64,000 nt of DNA from Devosia ginsengisoli (GTDB lineage: Bacteria > Pseudomonadota > Alphaproteobacteria > Rhizobiales > Devosiaceae), in contig NZ_JANQAJ010000011.1 of NCBI RefSeq assembly GCF_024707105.1, positions 631,488-695,487 of the forward strand, in the 5' to 3' direction. The translations under genes were made by a program, and so were the position numbers. The number at the start of each line of letters is the position of its first letter. Position 1 is the first letter of the stretch. Positions 9,346-18,535 of the stretch are shown piece after piece. The notes under the pieces were generated by a model. The model saw only the letters and a list, made by a program, of their open reading frames with translations, searched no databases and was not told where the DNA came from.

Positions 9346-10494
9346 TCAATCCGAATAGGGGTCGGCCGCGTCGCGCAGACCGTCACCGAGGAAATTGAGC
9401 GCCAGCACGGCGATGACCACCGCCCCGCCCGGCAGCAGCAGCCATGGCGCCGAGGCTATCGTGCGCACATTCTGCGCCTCCTGCAGCAGCACGCCCCAGC
9501 TCACGATGGGTGTGCGCAACCCGATGCCGAGATAGCTCAGCGCCGTTTCCGCCAGGATCATGCCCGGAATGGCCAGCGACACCGTGGCGATGATGTGGCT
9601 CAGAAAGCTGGGCAGCATGTGCCGGAAGATGATGCGCACCGGCCCGCAGCCATCGAGCCGCGCCGCCTTGACGAAATCCTCGCTGCGCATGGCCAGGAAC
9701 CGCCCGCGCACCACCCGCGCCAGGCTCGTCCAGCCCAGCACCGACAGGATGATGGTGATGAGGAAATAGACCTGCAAAGGCGGCACCGATTGCGGAATGG
9801 CCGCCGCCAGCCCGATCCACAAGGGGATTGCCGGTACGGACTGGATGAATTCGATGAAGCGCTGGATGAGATTATCCACCACGCCCCCGAACAGGCCGGA
9901 AATGCCGCCGATCAGGATGCCGAACAGCAGGCTCAGCGCCACCCCGATCAGCCCGATCGTCATGGAAATGCGCGTGCCATAGATGGTGCGGCTCAGGATA
10001 TCCCGGCCCAGCCGGTCGGCTCCGGCGACGAAAAAGGGCTGGCCCACTTCCACCGGCCCGAACAGGTGAAGGTCGGTCGGAATGAAGCCCAGCAGGTTAT
10101 AGCGCTCGCCCTGCACGAACAGGCCGATGGGAATGACCGCATCGGGATCGGCCACGAAGAGGCGCCGTCCGGAATTGTAGTCGATCTCGGTCTTGTAGGC
10201 ATTCACATGCGGCAGGAAGCGCCAGCCCTCGCCATCGTCACGACCCCACTGGATCGCCTGCGGCGGCGCATAGCTGTAGCTTGGATTATAGGCTTCCAGC
10301 GTCACCGGCGCGAGGAATTCGGGGACCAGCGCCACGATATAGGCAAGGATCACCACGATGCCGCCGGCCACGCCCAGCCGGTGGCGCAGGAATTTCTGCC
10401 ACACCAAAGCCCAGTGCCCGTCATAGCCGCGCCCGCGCTGGTGGATGGGAGCGACGGGCGCAACCTGCCCCGTGGTTTCGTCGAATGTGCTCAT
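9346..10494 (-). CDS. peptide-type ABC importer permease, DppC/OppC-like
   Basis: A 382-residue inner-membrane permease, longer than the usual 280-300 because about 100 periplasmic residues (SYSYAPPQAIQWG to FFVAGADRLGRD) are inserted between the first and second helices, as in the large-binding-protein (YejE-like) branch. The EAA loop is at AARLDGCGPVRIIFRHMLPS, and GADRLGRDILSRTIYGTRIS is the family hallmark. The stop is six bases before the ATPase ATG, so the two are coupled. ATG 10494 gives MSTFDETT; the longer frame upstream is unlikely. Confidence 0.92.
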   Translation of the reverse strand: MSTFDETTGQVAPVAPIHQRGRGYDGHWALVWQKFLRHRLGVAGGIVVILAYIVALVPEFLAPVTLEAYNPSYSYAPPQAIQWGRDDGEGWRFLPHVNAYKTEIDYNSGRRLFVADPDAVIPIGLFVQGERYNLLGFIPTDLHLFGPVEVGQPFFVAGADRLGRDILSRTIYGTRISMTIGLIGVALSLLFGILIGGISGLFGGVVDNLIQRFIEFIQSVPAIPLWIGLAAAIPQSVPPLQVYFLITIILSVLGWTSLARVVRGRFLAMRSEDFVKAARLDGCGPVRIIFRHMLPSFLSHIIATVSLAIPGMILAETALSYLGIGLRTPIVSWGVLLQEAQNVRTIASAPWLLLPGGAVVIAVLALNFLGDGLRDAADPYSD

Positions 10495-10531
10495 GGGGTC
10501 GCCCCGATCCACCGCATTCGCGGCTCTTGCG

Positions 10532-10680
10532 CCTCCCTCCCCCTTGTGGGGAGGGTGAGCGAGATAGGACTTAGCTTGCTAAGTCCGTAATCGAGCCGGG
10601 TGGGGGTATCTCTCCGCGAGTCTGGTGTGCGTGGCCCACCCCCACCCTTGCTCCCTCCCCACAAGGGGGAGGGAGACGAC
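10532..10680. repeat. extragenic repeat, family B (long form)
   Basis: Lies inside the importer operon between the two permease genes. Contains CTCCCCCTTGTGGGGAGGG, the same GAGATAGGACTTAGCTTGCT segment as the copy at 4531-4685, GGGTGGGGG, and the inverse arm CCCACCC ... CTCCCCACAAGGGGGAGGG. Long hairpin potential on the transcript may reduce downstream expression. Confidence 0.85.
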
Positions 10681-10717
10681 TGAGCGATCGTGCGATCAAA
10701 ATACAAAACCATCACCC

Positions 10718-11710
10718 CTACCCCTGCTGATACCGGATGCGCGGGTCGAGCCACGCCAGCAGCAGGTCGCTCAGCAGTGTCCCCACCACCACCAGAACGC
10801 TCAGCATCAGGATGAAGCTGGCGGCCATGTACATGTCCTGCGTACGCAGCGAATCCAGCAGCAGCGGCCCGGTAGTCTGCAGCCCCATGACGATGGCGAC
10901 GATGGTGCCGCCCGAGACGATCTCGACAAAGATATCGTTCTGCCCCGACACAAACGGGTTGAGCGCGTGCCGCACCGGATATTTCATCAGCAGCCCGAAC
11001 TCGCCCTTGCCCTTGGCCCGGGCCGCCGTGACATAGGGCTTGTGCAGCTCGTCCATCAGGTTGGCCCTGATGACGCGGATCACGCTGGCCGTGCCCGCCG
11101 TGCCCAGCACGATCATGGGCAGCCAGAGATGGTTGAGCAGGTCGAGCACCCGGTCCCAGCTCCATGGCGCTTCGAGATATTCCGGCGAGAACAGCCCGCC
11201 GACATTCATGCCGAACCAGGCGAAGGCCACATACATCACCGCCAGCGCCAGCAGGAAATTGGGAATGGCGAGGCCGAGGAAACCGAGAAACGTCGCCACA
11301 TAGTCGCCGGCCGAATAGCGCCGCACGGCCGAATAGATGCCGATGGGGATCGCCACGACCCAGATGAACAGCAGGCTCGCAACCGACAGCACCACGGTCA
11401 GGCCCAGCCGCGGCCAGATCACATCCTTGACCGGCAGGTTGAACGAGAAGGAATAGCCGAAGTCGCCCCGCAGCACGACGCCGGATATCCAGTTCCAATA
11501 TTGCACCATGATCGGCAGATCGAGCCCATAGGCCCGCCGCATGGCCTCCTGCTCGGCGATCGGCATGATATCGCCCTGCGCCGCGCGCAATTCGGCGGTG
11601 CGGGTGACGAAATCACCGGGCGGAATGGCGATGACGAGGAAGGAGATCAGCGAGACCGCAATCAGCGCGGGGATCACATAGATGATCCGGCGTAGCATGA
11701 ATGATCCCAT
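10718..11710 (-). CDS. peptide-type ABC importer permease, DppB/OppB-like
   Basis: A 330-residue inner-membrane permease with six helices. The N-terminus MLRRIIYVIPALIAVSLISFLV, the PGDFV motif, the EAA region TAARAKGKGEFGLLMKYPVRHA and the C-terminus AWLDPRIRYQQG are typical of the family. ATG 11710 is preceded by AAAGGAGA, an excellent ribosome binding site, which rules out the longer frame reaching into the repeat. Partner of the DppC-like permease at 9346. A transcription terminator and a 36-bp inverted repeat separate it from its binding-protein gene. Confidence 0.92.
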   Translation of the reverse strand: MGSFMLRRIIYVIPALIAVSLISFLVIAIPPGDFVTRTAELRAAQGDIMPIAEQEAMRRAYGLDLPIMVQYWNWISGVVLRGDFGYSFSFNLPVKDVIWPRLGLTVVLSVASLLFIWVVAIPIGIYSAVRRYSAGDYVATFLGFLGLAIPNFLLALAVMYVAFAWFGMNVGGLFSPEYLEAPWSWDRVLDLLNHLWLPMIVLGTAGTASVIRVIRANLMDELHKPYVTAARAKGKGEFGLLMKYPVRHALNPFVSGQNDIFVEIVSGGTIVAIVMGLQTTGPLLLDSLRTQDMYMAASFILMLSVLVVVGTLLSDLLLAWLDPRIRYQQG

Positions 11711-11744
11711 GGTCGGTCTCCTTTCTGCGGTGGCGTGGGCCGGT

Positions 11745-11844
11745 GCCACGGCCTCGTGGTTCGACGGGCTCACCATGAGGTCTACTGAAACGCCGCGCTC
11801 TCAACAGGCCTCATGGTGAGCCCGTCGAACCACGAGGCCGTGGC
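11745..11844. repeat. perfect 36-bp inverted repeat, family A
   Basis: Arm one (11745-11780, GCCACGGCCTCGTGG to CACCATGAGG) and arm two (11809-11844) are exact reverse complements with a 28-base loop. The core GGTGAGCCCGTCGAACCACG is shared with the copies at 3569 and 56869. It lies between the binding-protein terminator and the first permease gene. Confidence 0.9.
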
Positions 11845-11865
11845 AGGGTGCTTGGGTCACGCACC

Positions 11866-11909
11866 AAATAAAAAGCCGGCTCCGCAAAAGGGAATGAACG
11901 AAGCCGGCC
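11866..11909 (-). terminator. rho-independent terminator after binding-protein gene
   Basis: On the minus strand a 10-bp stem (GCCGGCTTCG paired with CGGAGCCGGC, one G-T pair) is followed by TTTTTATTT. It begins about 45 bases after the stop of the binding-protein gene at 11954. Because the permease genes follow on the same strand, it probably acts as a partial terminator keeping the binding protein more abundant. Confidence 0.8.
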
Positions 11910-11953
11910 AGGATTGGATGGCCCTTGGCGGGGCCATCCGGGCTCTGGGAGAG

Positions 11954-13948
11954 CTACTCCTTGAAGAAGAAAGTGGCGAAGTTGGCCGGAGCCGGACCGG
12001 GATAGAGCCAGCCTTCGATCAGTTCGGCCGGCACATTGTGCAGGTCGTTCTTGACCGAGCGGTAGTAGCCCGCCGGGTTGGCGATGCCGATGGTGAGGAA
12101 TTCCTCGGCCAGCAGGTCGGTGAATTCATTCATCAGCGCGGCCTGTTCCTCGCCCACCGTGGTGGGAATGGTCGAGCGCAGCTCATAGAGGCGCTGCACA
12201 TTGGCCGGCGGCTCGACGGGGGACCAGCCTTCCGGCAGGGCCGCATCGGGGTTGAGGCGCTTGATGTCCCAGGCGGCCCAGCCGCTCCAGTTGCCCAGCG
12301 ACCAGTAGCCGTAGTCGTTCATGAAGCGGCCGAGATTGAGCAGCGGCAACTGGCCACAACCATTCTCGCCTACCCAGACTGCGGCATCGGATTCCGGCTT
12401 GGAGCGGGCGTTCCCGAACAGTTCGTCGGAGTGGTAGTTGATGGTCACGTCGAGGCCGGCCTGTTTCCAGGTACGCTCGATGAGCTGGAAGGCATCGACC
12501 GTGTCCGGCTTGAAGTCGGCATTGATCTCGACCGAGAACTTGAACGGCTTGCCGTCCGGTCCGACACGAACGCCACTGGCGTCCATCGGGATGATCTTGT
12601 CGAGATGCTCGGCGGCGGCGGCCAGGTCGAATTCGGTGAATTCCTTGGCCAGTTTCTCGTTGTAGAAGGGCGAGTTCGGCAGCGGCGCCGGCTGGAAGGG
12701 CTCGCCCTGCCCCAGATAGATGGTGTCGATGATTTCCTGGCGATTGATGGCCAGCGACACGCCGGCCCGGAAATCCTTGGAGCCGAACACCTCGGCCTTG
12801 ACCGGGTCCGGATGGTTCACCGAAAAGCCGAGTACGGCGGTGTTGTAGTCGCAGCTCGTGGCCGGCACGAGGTGATAGTTGCCTGCATCCTGGCTGTCGA
12901 AGAACACGGCGCGGTTCTGCGGCGTCGACACATTGCGCGGCGACATGCTGATCTGCCCCTGGATGGACTGCAGGAGCGTGACTTCCGGGTCGGCCGCCAC
13001 GGTCCAGACGCGCTCGTCGATATAGGGGAGCTGCTGGCACGAGGGATCGACGGCGAAGTAATAGGGATTACGGATATAGGTGACGCGCTCCTTGCCGAGC
13101 AGGCTGTCGGTGCCGATCCAGGCATGGATCGAGGGACGCTCGGGGTCGTTGAACTGGGCGGGGTCGTTGTAGGAGCCGACATTGCCCTTCCACCAGGCGG
13201 CATAGTCGGTGGCGCCGGCGGCGGCCATCATTTCCGCCACGCCATCCGGATTCAGGTCGATATCGAACTGTTCCATATAGTGCTTGGGAAATTGCACGGC
13301 GCGCTGGCCATAGGGGCCGGCCATGTTCTGCAGGAACAGGCCATTGGGATCCTCGAAGGTGAAGCTCACGGCATAGTCGTCGACCTTGGTGACAGCAGGC
13401 TTCTTGCCGTTGTTCATCACCTCGGCGCGCGGGCCGCCGGTCATCACCTTGGGGTTGTTCTCGATGCGCTCCCACCAGAAGACGATGTCGTCGGCAGTGA
13501 AAGGCTGGCCGTCGGACCACTTCATGCCTTCGCGCAGGTGGAAGGTATAGGTCCGGGCATCCTCGCTGATGTCCCAGCTCTTGGCGATGCCGGGCACGAC
13601 TTCGGAACCATCGACGCTCCAGCGCACCAGCGGTTCATAGCCGAACTGGCGGATATCGGCGATGTTGCCACCGCCCCAGCTATCGATGAACTGGCCGCCA
13701 TAGATGCCGACTTCCTCGGCGGGCTGGATGACCAGCGGTTCGAGCGGCAGGCGCTCGGCCGCCGGGGGCAAGGTGCCTGCATCCACCATGGCCTTGAGCT
13801 GCGGCGCTTCCGTATAGCCGCTGGCGCAGGCGCTGGCTGCGTCCTGGGCCTGTGCCGGCAGCACGATGGCGCCGGGCAGAGCCGTTGCACTGAGCAGCAC
13901 TGACGTCGTCGCCAGCAGCCGCGTTACGCCGAAACGATCCTTCTGCAT
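11954..13948 (-). CDS. ABC importer substrate-binding protein, family 5, large type
   Basis: A 664-residue periplasmic binding protein, larger than the usual 500-550 residues. Residues 1 to about 40 form a signal peptide ending in AQAQD. Family 5 hallmarks are GFxFEPLVRW, FHLREGMKWSDGQPFTADDI and FRAGVSLAINRQEI. It is followed by its permeases and ATPase (minus strand) and is divergent from a LacI regulator whose type often responds to sugars, so an oligosaccharide or glycoconjugate ligand is as likely as a peptide. ATG 13948 has GGGAGGGAAG upstream. A LacI-type operator lies 139 bases upstream. Confidence 0.92.
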   Translation of the reverse strand: MQKDRFGVTRLLATTSVLLSATALPGAIVLPAQAQDAASACASGYTEAPQLKAMVDAGTLPPAAERLPLEPLVIQPAEEVGIYGGQFIDSWGGGNIADIRQFGYEPLVRWSVDGSEVVPGIAKSWDISEDARTYTFHLREGMKWSDGQPFTADDIVFWWERIENNPKVMTGGPRAEVMNNGKKPAVTKVDDYAVSFTFEDPNGLFLQNMAGPYGQRAVQFPKHYMEQFDIDLNPDGVAEMMAAAGATDYAAWWKGNVGSYNDPAQFNDPERPSIHAWIGTDSLLGKERVTYIRNPYYFAVDPSCQQLPYIDERVWTVAADPEVTLLQSIQGQISMSPRNVSTPQNRAVFFDSQDAGNYHLVPATSCDYNTAVLGFSVNHPDPVKAEVFGSKDFRAGVSLAINRQEIIDTIYLGQGEPFQPAPLPNSPFYNEKLAKEFTEFDLAAAAEHLDKIIPMDASGVRVGPDGKPFKFSVEINADFKPDTVDAFQLIERTWKQAGLDVTINYHSDELFGNARSKPESDAAVWVGENGCGQLPLLNLGRFMNDYGYWSLGNWSGWAAWDIKRLNPDAALPEGWSPVEPPANVQRLYELRSTIPTTVGEEQAALMNEFTDLLAEEFLTIGIANPAGYYRSVKNDLHNVPAELIEGWLYPGPAPANFATFFFKE

Positions 13949-14086
13949 ATGCTTCCCTCCCACGAAATGAAAACGTCACATCCTCCGAGGTCCGGCTGGT
14001 GGGTTTGAGCCGGAAGCCTCACTTCCAAGGGTGCTTGATGCACCTCGTAACTAGTACCCACGCATATCGATTGGGTGACGGTATCT

Positions 14087-14100
14087 TGTAAACGTTTTCA
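14087..14100. promoter_or_regulatory. LacI-family operator TGTAAACGTTTTCA
   Basis: Matches the LacI/CRE-type pattern TGnAAnCGnTTnCA at every fixed position. It lies between the divergent binding-protein gene and lacI-type gene. On the minus strand it sits between TTGTTT and TACCGT with 17-base spacing, a weak possible promoter for the importer. A second perfect match lies at 15378. Confidence 0.75.
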
Positions 14101-14196
14101 AAACAAGATATGAAAACCGACATGGTCGGAACGGTGAAAAACTGTTACCGCGTAAGCCACTAATCGGCCCCTTCGGTCACGCTCAAGGTTAACAGT

Positions 14197-15225
14197 GTGG
14201 TAACAATCAAGGACGTTGCGCGACTGGCGAATGTGTCGATTGCGACCGTCTCGCGCGTGGTCAACAACTATACCCATGTGCGGCCGGCGGTGCGCGAAGC
14301 CGTCACCAAGGCCATTGCCGAGCTGGGCTACCGCCCCAATGGGCTGGCCTCTTCGTTCCGCACCCAGCAGTCCAATATCGTCGGTGTCCTGCTGCGCCAG
14401 CAGCGCACGCCGTTCAGCAGCGCCCTGGCCTATGCCATCGAGAACACCATGTTCGACCAGGGCTATCGCGTGCTGCTCTGCTCGACCAATGGCGATGCCG
14501 ATCGCGAAGAGGCCTATCTCAACACCATGCTGGAAATGCGGGTGCAGGGCGTCATCATTCGCCCCTCGGCCGCCACGCCGCGCACCATCAAGCAGGTCAA
14601 CCTGCTGCGCGAGCAGGGCATTGCCGTCTCCTTCGTCGACATGAAGCCCAAGATTGCCGCCGTCAGCTCGGTGGTTTGCGACAACTTTTCCGGCGGCTAC
14701 CAGGGCATGCGGCACCTGATCGAGTTGGGCCATCGCCGCATTGGCGTGGCCGCCGGCAGCGTGGCGCAAAAGGGCGGCGCGGCCGATGTGGGCAGCGAGC
14801 GGGCGCGCGGCATCCGCCAGGCCGCCGCGGATCTGGCCACCGATGTGGAGATCATCTGGTCGCCGCCTTTCGATATTGCCAGTTTCGAAATCGGGCGCGA
14901 GATCGGCGACGTCATGATCCGTGCCAATCCGGACATGACGGCCATCTTCGCCACCACCGACATGCTGGCCATCGGCGTCATGCATTCGGCCCATGCGCTG
15001 GGCCTAGACCTGCCCGGGGACCTGTCGATCCTGGGCTATGATGGCGTGCTGGAATCCTCAGTCACCTTCCCCACCCTCTCCACCATCGCCCAGCCGATCC
15101 ACGAAATGGGACAGCTTGCCGCCACCACGCTGATCGACCACATGCGCGGCGTCAGCAAGTCGCCGCGCCAGGTTGTGCTGGAAAACACCCTCATCCAGCG
15201 CGCCTCCACCATTCCCCTGCCCTGA
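14197..15225 (+). CDS. LacI-family transcriptional regulator
   Basis: A 342-residue repressor. The N-terminal HTH and hinge helix are clear: TIKDVARLANVSIATVSRVV at residues 3-22, then PAVREAVTKAIAELGYRPNGLA. The rest is a periplasmic-binding-protein-like sugar sensor domain, with FATTDMLAIGVMHSAHALGL and LSILGYDG typical of the family. GTG 14197 gives a normal start two codons before the HTH. It is divergent from the family 5 importer and precedes the HAD gene; perfect LacI operators stand before both, so it very likely controls both and perhaps itself. The inducer is unknown. Confidence 0.93.
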   Translation: MVTIKDVARLANVSIATVSRVVNNYTHVRPAVREAVTKAIAELGYRPNGLASSFRTQQSNIVGVLLRQQRTPFSSALAYAIENTMFDQGYRVLLCSTNGDADREEAYLNTMLEMRVQGVIIRPSAATPRTIKQVNLLREQGIAVSFVDMKPKIAAVSSVVCDNFSGGYQGMRHLIELGHRRIGVAAGSVAQKGGAADVGSERARGIRQAAADLATDVEIIWSPPFDIASFEIGREIGDVMIRANPDMTAIFATTDMLAIGVMHSAHALGLDLPGDLSILGYDGVLESSVTFPTLSTIAQPIHEMGQLAATTLIDHMRGVSKSPRQVVLENTLIQRASTIPLP

Positions 15226-15377
15226 TTTATCCCCGCCGGACAGCCACCCGGCTACAATCGCGCCCATCCATGCCGGCGCTCGCGCCGCCACGCATGAAAA
15301 GCGGAAAACTTATCCCCCGGCAGGCAATTTCAGCATGGCTGCAAATTTACCTTTGGAGGCGGCTTGCGGTTTAAACA

Positions 15378-15391
15378 TGAAAACGATTACA
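15378..15391. promoter_or_regulatory. LacI-family operator TGAAAACGATTACA
   Basis: Second perfect match to TGnAAnCGnTTnCA, 40 bases upstream of the HAD gene. It overlaps a possible promoter, TTGCGG (15364-15369), 17-base spacer, TTACAA (15387-15392), so bound repressor would block the polymerase. Confidence 0.75.
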
Positions 15392-15430
15392 AGATTGCAA
15401 GCTGTTCTTTCAGGTTTCGGGGAAGCCCTC

Positions 15431-16675
15431 ATGTCGCCATCTGTCCGACCCACCACGAGCGCGGATATCGCCCTGGCGCGCCGCCTGGCGCCGGTCATCC
15501 GCTTCTGCGACAATGAGCCTTTCCTGCCGTCGCGGGTCGGCATCACGGTGCTGGACACCCCTGCCCGCTCGCCCTCGACCGGCCTGCCCATCGCCTTCGA
15601 ACCCGGTGTCGCCAGGGTCATCGAATATGCCATCTGGTGGGACTGGGACATCCAGCATCTCTATGAGCTCGAGCATATCTGGCTCAAGCTCGCTGCCGAT
15701 GACAGCATCGTCGCGGTCGAAGCCAGCGCCCATGGCGGCAAGTTCGCCATGCAACTGCCCGATGGTGCCTTGCCGCTCGAATCCGGCCGGGTAACGCTGG
15801 TCTCGACGCCGGGCAAGCACGCCTTTACCGCCACTGCCCAGGAGCAGTTGCCGGACGCCGAACGCACCGTGGTGGCCTGCCAGGAACTGGCCGGCCGCGC
15901 CGGCATTCTCATCAACGACATGTTCCGCGCGCGGTTGGGCGCGGTGACGCCGGAGGACCATCGCGCCGTCAAGCGCTACCTGCAGGCCCGCGCCTTCCTG
16001 CCCACATTCAGCTTCAATCAGCTTTTCGACCTCGCCGCAGCAGAGTTCAGCAGCTGGGACGATCTGGCGGCCTGGATTCCCGGCCAGGTGAAGGCCGTCC
16101 TCGCCCAGGTGCGGCAGGAGCAGCCTTTGCTCAAGGCCGTCTTCCTCGACAGCGGCGACACGCTGGTCAACGAGGCCAGCGAGAAGTTCGACGCCGAAGG
16201 CTATGTCATCGAAGCCGGGCTCATTCCCGGTGCGCTGGAAATGGTGCAATCGCTGGCCAATGACGGCTATCGCATCGCCCTGGTGGCCGATGGCCGCGTC
16301 CGCAGCTTTGCCACCATATTGGGCGGCCACGGCATCAGCCCGCATTTCCACGCCCAGGTCATTTCCGAGGCCGAGGGCTGCGAGAAGCCCGACCAGCGCA
16401 TGTTCCAGAAGGCCATGGAATCGCTGGGCCTGGGCACGTCCGACGCCGAAGCCATCGTGATGGTGGGCAATCACCTCGAACGCGATATCGGCGGCGCCAA
16501 CCGGCTCGGCATTATCAGCATCTGGCAGAACTGGTCCAGGAAGCGCAGCCATATCCCCGCCGAGGCCATCGAAGTGCCCCGCTACACCATCCGCTCTCCC
16601 GGCGAACTACCGGCCCTGCTGGCCGACATCGAACGCCAGATGGCCCGCGCCAAGTCCAATCCCTCGCTCGCCTGA
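15431..16675 (+). CDS. two-domain protein with C-terminal HAD hydrolase
   Basis: A 414-residue cytoplasmic protein. Residues 1 to about 230 are a domain I do not recognise, with a Trp-rich stretch IEYAIWWDWDIQHLYELEHIW and EASAHGGKF. Residues 235-400 are a HAD hydrolase: FLDSGDTL with Asp240, VADGR as motif II, the Lys of CEKPDQRMF and MVGNHLERDIGGANRLG as motif IV. The residue two after Asp240, normally Asp, is Gly, and Asp falls at +3, so ordinary phosphatase chemistry is not certain. ATG 15431 follows GGGGAAG; a LacI operator precedes it, which links it to the importer regulon. The substrate may be the phosphorylated imported ligand (inference). Confidence 0.75.
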   Translation: MSPSVRPTTSADIALARRLAPVIRFCDNEPFLPSRVGITVLDTPARSPSTGLPIAFEPGVARVIEYAIWWDWDIQHLYELEHIWLKLAADDSIVAVEASAHGGKFAMQLPDGALPLESGRVTLVSTPGKHAFTATAQEQLPDAERTVVACQELAGRAGILINDMFRARLGAVTPEDHRAVKRYLQARAFLPTFSFNQLFDLAAAEFSSWDDLAAWIPGQVKAVLAQVRQEQPLLKAVFLDSGDTLVNEASEKFDAEGYVIEAGLIPGALEMVQSLANDGYRIALVADGRVRSFATILGGHGISPHFHAQVISEAEGCEKPDQRMFQKAMESLGLGTSDAEAIVMVGNHLERDIGGANRLGIISIWQNWSRKRSHIPAEAIEVPRYTIRSPGELPALLADIERQMARAKSNPSLA

Positions 16676-16987
16676 GTGACGGCCTAGCGGTTATAGCGCC
16701 CCGGCACAGCAGCGGGGGCATCAATAGCCCGCGAAACCCGGCGCTGAAGCGCTTCGGCACGCCACGAAATGTGGGCCAAGCGGTTGCCAGGACCGCGCAG
16801 TAGCAACATCATTGGCCTCGCCCCGATCGTTCCGGGACGGGCTATGGCGCTGCATTCCACTCCCGCACGATACCGTCCCGCGGCACTTCGCGACTCTGCG
16901 AAATTTCGCATCTATAGCTCCAATGTTTCGACTTTTGGAACAGACGGAAATTTGGGAAGGCTACGCCGAAGTGTTAGGGAGGAGCCA
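16676..16987. other. intergenic region with promoter elements, no gene
   Basis: A 312-base gap between the HAD gene and the next operon, both plus strand. I see no convincing reading frame. The only clear structure is the perfect palindrome at 16897-16910. Confidence 0.6.
16897..16910. promoter_or_regulatory. perfect 14-bp palindrome TGCGAAATTTCGCA
   Basis: A symmetric operator-like site 78 bases upstream of the binding-protein ATG at 16988. It does not match the LacI consensus. The operon's own LysR-type regulator lies at its far end (24234), and LysR sites are usually T-N11-A; this site reads T-N12-A. The binding factor is unknown. Confidence 0.5.
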
Positions 16988-18520
16988 ATGCATTTCTTGA
17001 AAGCCATCACGCTTGCCGCCTTGTTGGGCACGGCTGTCATCAACCCTGCCCTTGCGGGCAAGTCGGACGATACGCTGCGCGTCGCCTTCGTGGAGGAGAT
17101 CCTCGAACTCGACTACAACTACACGACCAAGCGCGAATACATCATCATCGCGGACCTGATCGACGAGAACCTCTTCGAGGTCGATCCGGAAACCAACGCG
17201 TTCGAGCCGGCGGTCGCCACGGGATACGAATACATCGATCCGCTGACCATCGAGGTGAAGCTGCGCGACGACGTCACCTTCCACAATGGCCAGAAGCTGA
17301 CCGCCCGCGACGTGGCCTATACCTATAACTGGATCATCGATCCCGAAAGCGAGAGCCATCCCGGGCCGGGCCATGCCACCTGGCTGAAATCGGCGGAAGT
17401 GGTGGATGACTACACGGTTCGCTTCCACCTGCTCAACGACTATCCGCTGGCCATTCGCGACCTCGCCACCCGGGTGAGCATCAGGCCGGAAAATACCTAT
17501 CACGTTGATGGCAAGGTGGTGCGCAATGCAGCCGCGCTCGAACCGGTCGGCCTCGGCCCCTATCGCGTGGCGAGCTTCAAGCCGGGCCAGGAACTCGTGC
17601 TGGAGCGCTATGACGGCTACTATTCTGACAGCCCCAAGGGCGACGTGCCGATCGAAAACATCGTCATCCGCACCATTCCCGATATCGGAACCCAGCAGGC
17701 CGAACTGATGAGCGGCGGCATCGACTGGATGTATAACGTGCCGCTGGACGTGGCGCAGAGCGTCGAGGGCCTGCCCATGGTGGAACACCTGTCCGGGCCG
17801 GACCTGCGCGTGTCTTTCATCGTTCTCGATGCTGCCGGCTATACCGATCCGGACGGCCCGCTGACCAAGCGTCAGGTTCGCCAGGCGATGAACCATGCGG
17901 TCAACAAGGCCGACATCGCCCAGTATCTGGTCGGTGGTTCGGCCGAGGGCATCCACACGCCGTGCCATCCGGCACAGTTCGGCTGCGATACGAGCATCCA
18001 GGATTATCCCTACGATCCCGAAGCCGGCCGTCAATTGCTGGCCGAAGCAGGCTATCCCGATGGCTTCCCGCTTGATCTGTGGGCATATCGCGAGCGGTCC
18101 ATGGCCGAGGCGGTGGCCGCCGATCTCGAAAATATCGGCATCGACGTCAACCTGCGCTATGTGCAACTGGCCTCGCTCGACCAGGCCCGCGCCAATCAGG
18201 AAATTCCGGCCTATATCGGGACCTGGGGATCGGGCGGTACCGCCGACACGGCGATGATCGCCAATATCCACTTCAACGCAACGACCGACCGCAATCTGTC
18301 GGGCGACGAAAAGCTCACCGAGCTTGTTCTCGCGGCCGAGGCGACCAGCGATCAGGACGAGAGGCGCCGCCTCTATACCGAAGCCCTGACCATCATCGCC
18401 GATGAAGCATATTGGGTTCCGCTGGTGACCTATTCGGTCAACTATCTGATCAATTCGGAACTGAACTTCCCGCTCAATGCGGACGGCTTGCCCCGCCTCT
18501 ATTCGGCAAGCTGGAAATAG
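16988..18520 (+). CDS. ABC importer substrate-binding protein, family 5
   Basis: A 510-residue periplasmic protein with a short signal peptide (MHFLKAITLAALLGTAVINPALAG, cleaved near residue 23). Family 5 features: LDYNYTTKREYIIIADLI, VKLRDDVTFHNGQKLTARDVAYT and VRQAMNHAVNKADIAQYLV. ATG 16988 is preceded by AGGGAGGAG. It is the first gene of an operon with DppB, DppC, a fused DppD-F ATPase, a lyase, a flavin reductase-like protein and a LysR regulator, so the ligand is probably the lyase substrate. Confidence 0.93.
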   Translation: MHFLKAITLAALLGTAVINPALAGKSDDTLRVAFVEEILELDYNYTTKREYIIIADLIDENLFEVDPETNAFEPAVATGYEYIDPLTIEVKLRDDVTFHNGQKLTARDVAYTYNWIIDPESESHPGPGHATWLKSAEVVDDYTVRFHLLNDYPLAIRDLATRVSIRPENTYHVDGKVVRNAAALEPVGLGPYRVASFKPGQELVLERYDGYYSDSPKGDVPIENIVIRTIPDIGTQQAELMSGGIDWMYNVPLDVAQSVEGLPMVEHLSGPDLRVSFIVLDAAGYTDPDGPLTKRQVRQAMNHAVNKADIAQYLVGGSAEGIHTPCHPAQFGCDTSIQDYPYDPEAGRQLLAEAGYPDGFPLDLWAYRERSMAEAVAADLENIGIDVNLRYVQLASLDQARANQEIPAYIGTWGSGGTADTAMIANIHFNATTDRNLSGDEKLTELVLAAEATSDQDERRRLYTEALTIIADEAYWVPLVTYSVNYLINSELNFPLNADGLPRLYSASWK

Positions 18521-18535
18521 GCTTGTTCCAAACAT

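Noticed and set aside
11813..13903. Plus-strand frame of 696 codons opposite the binding-protein gene
   Set aside because: Antisense to a clear family 5 binding protein with signal peptide and ribosome binding site; no domain pattern of its own.
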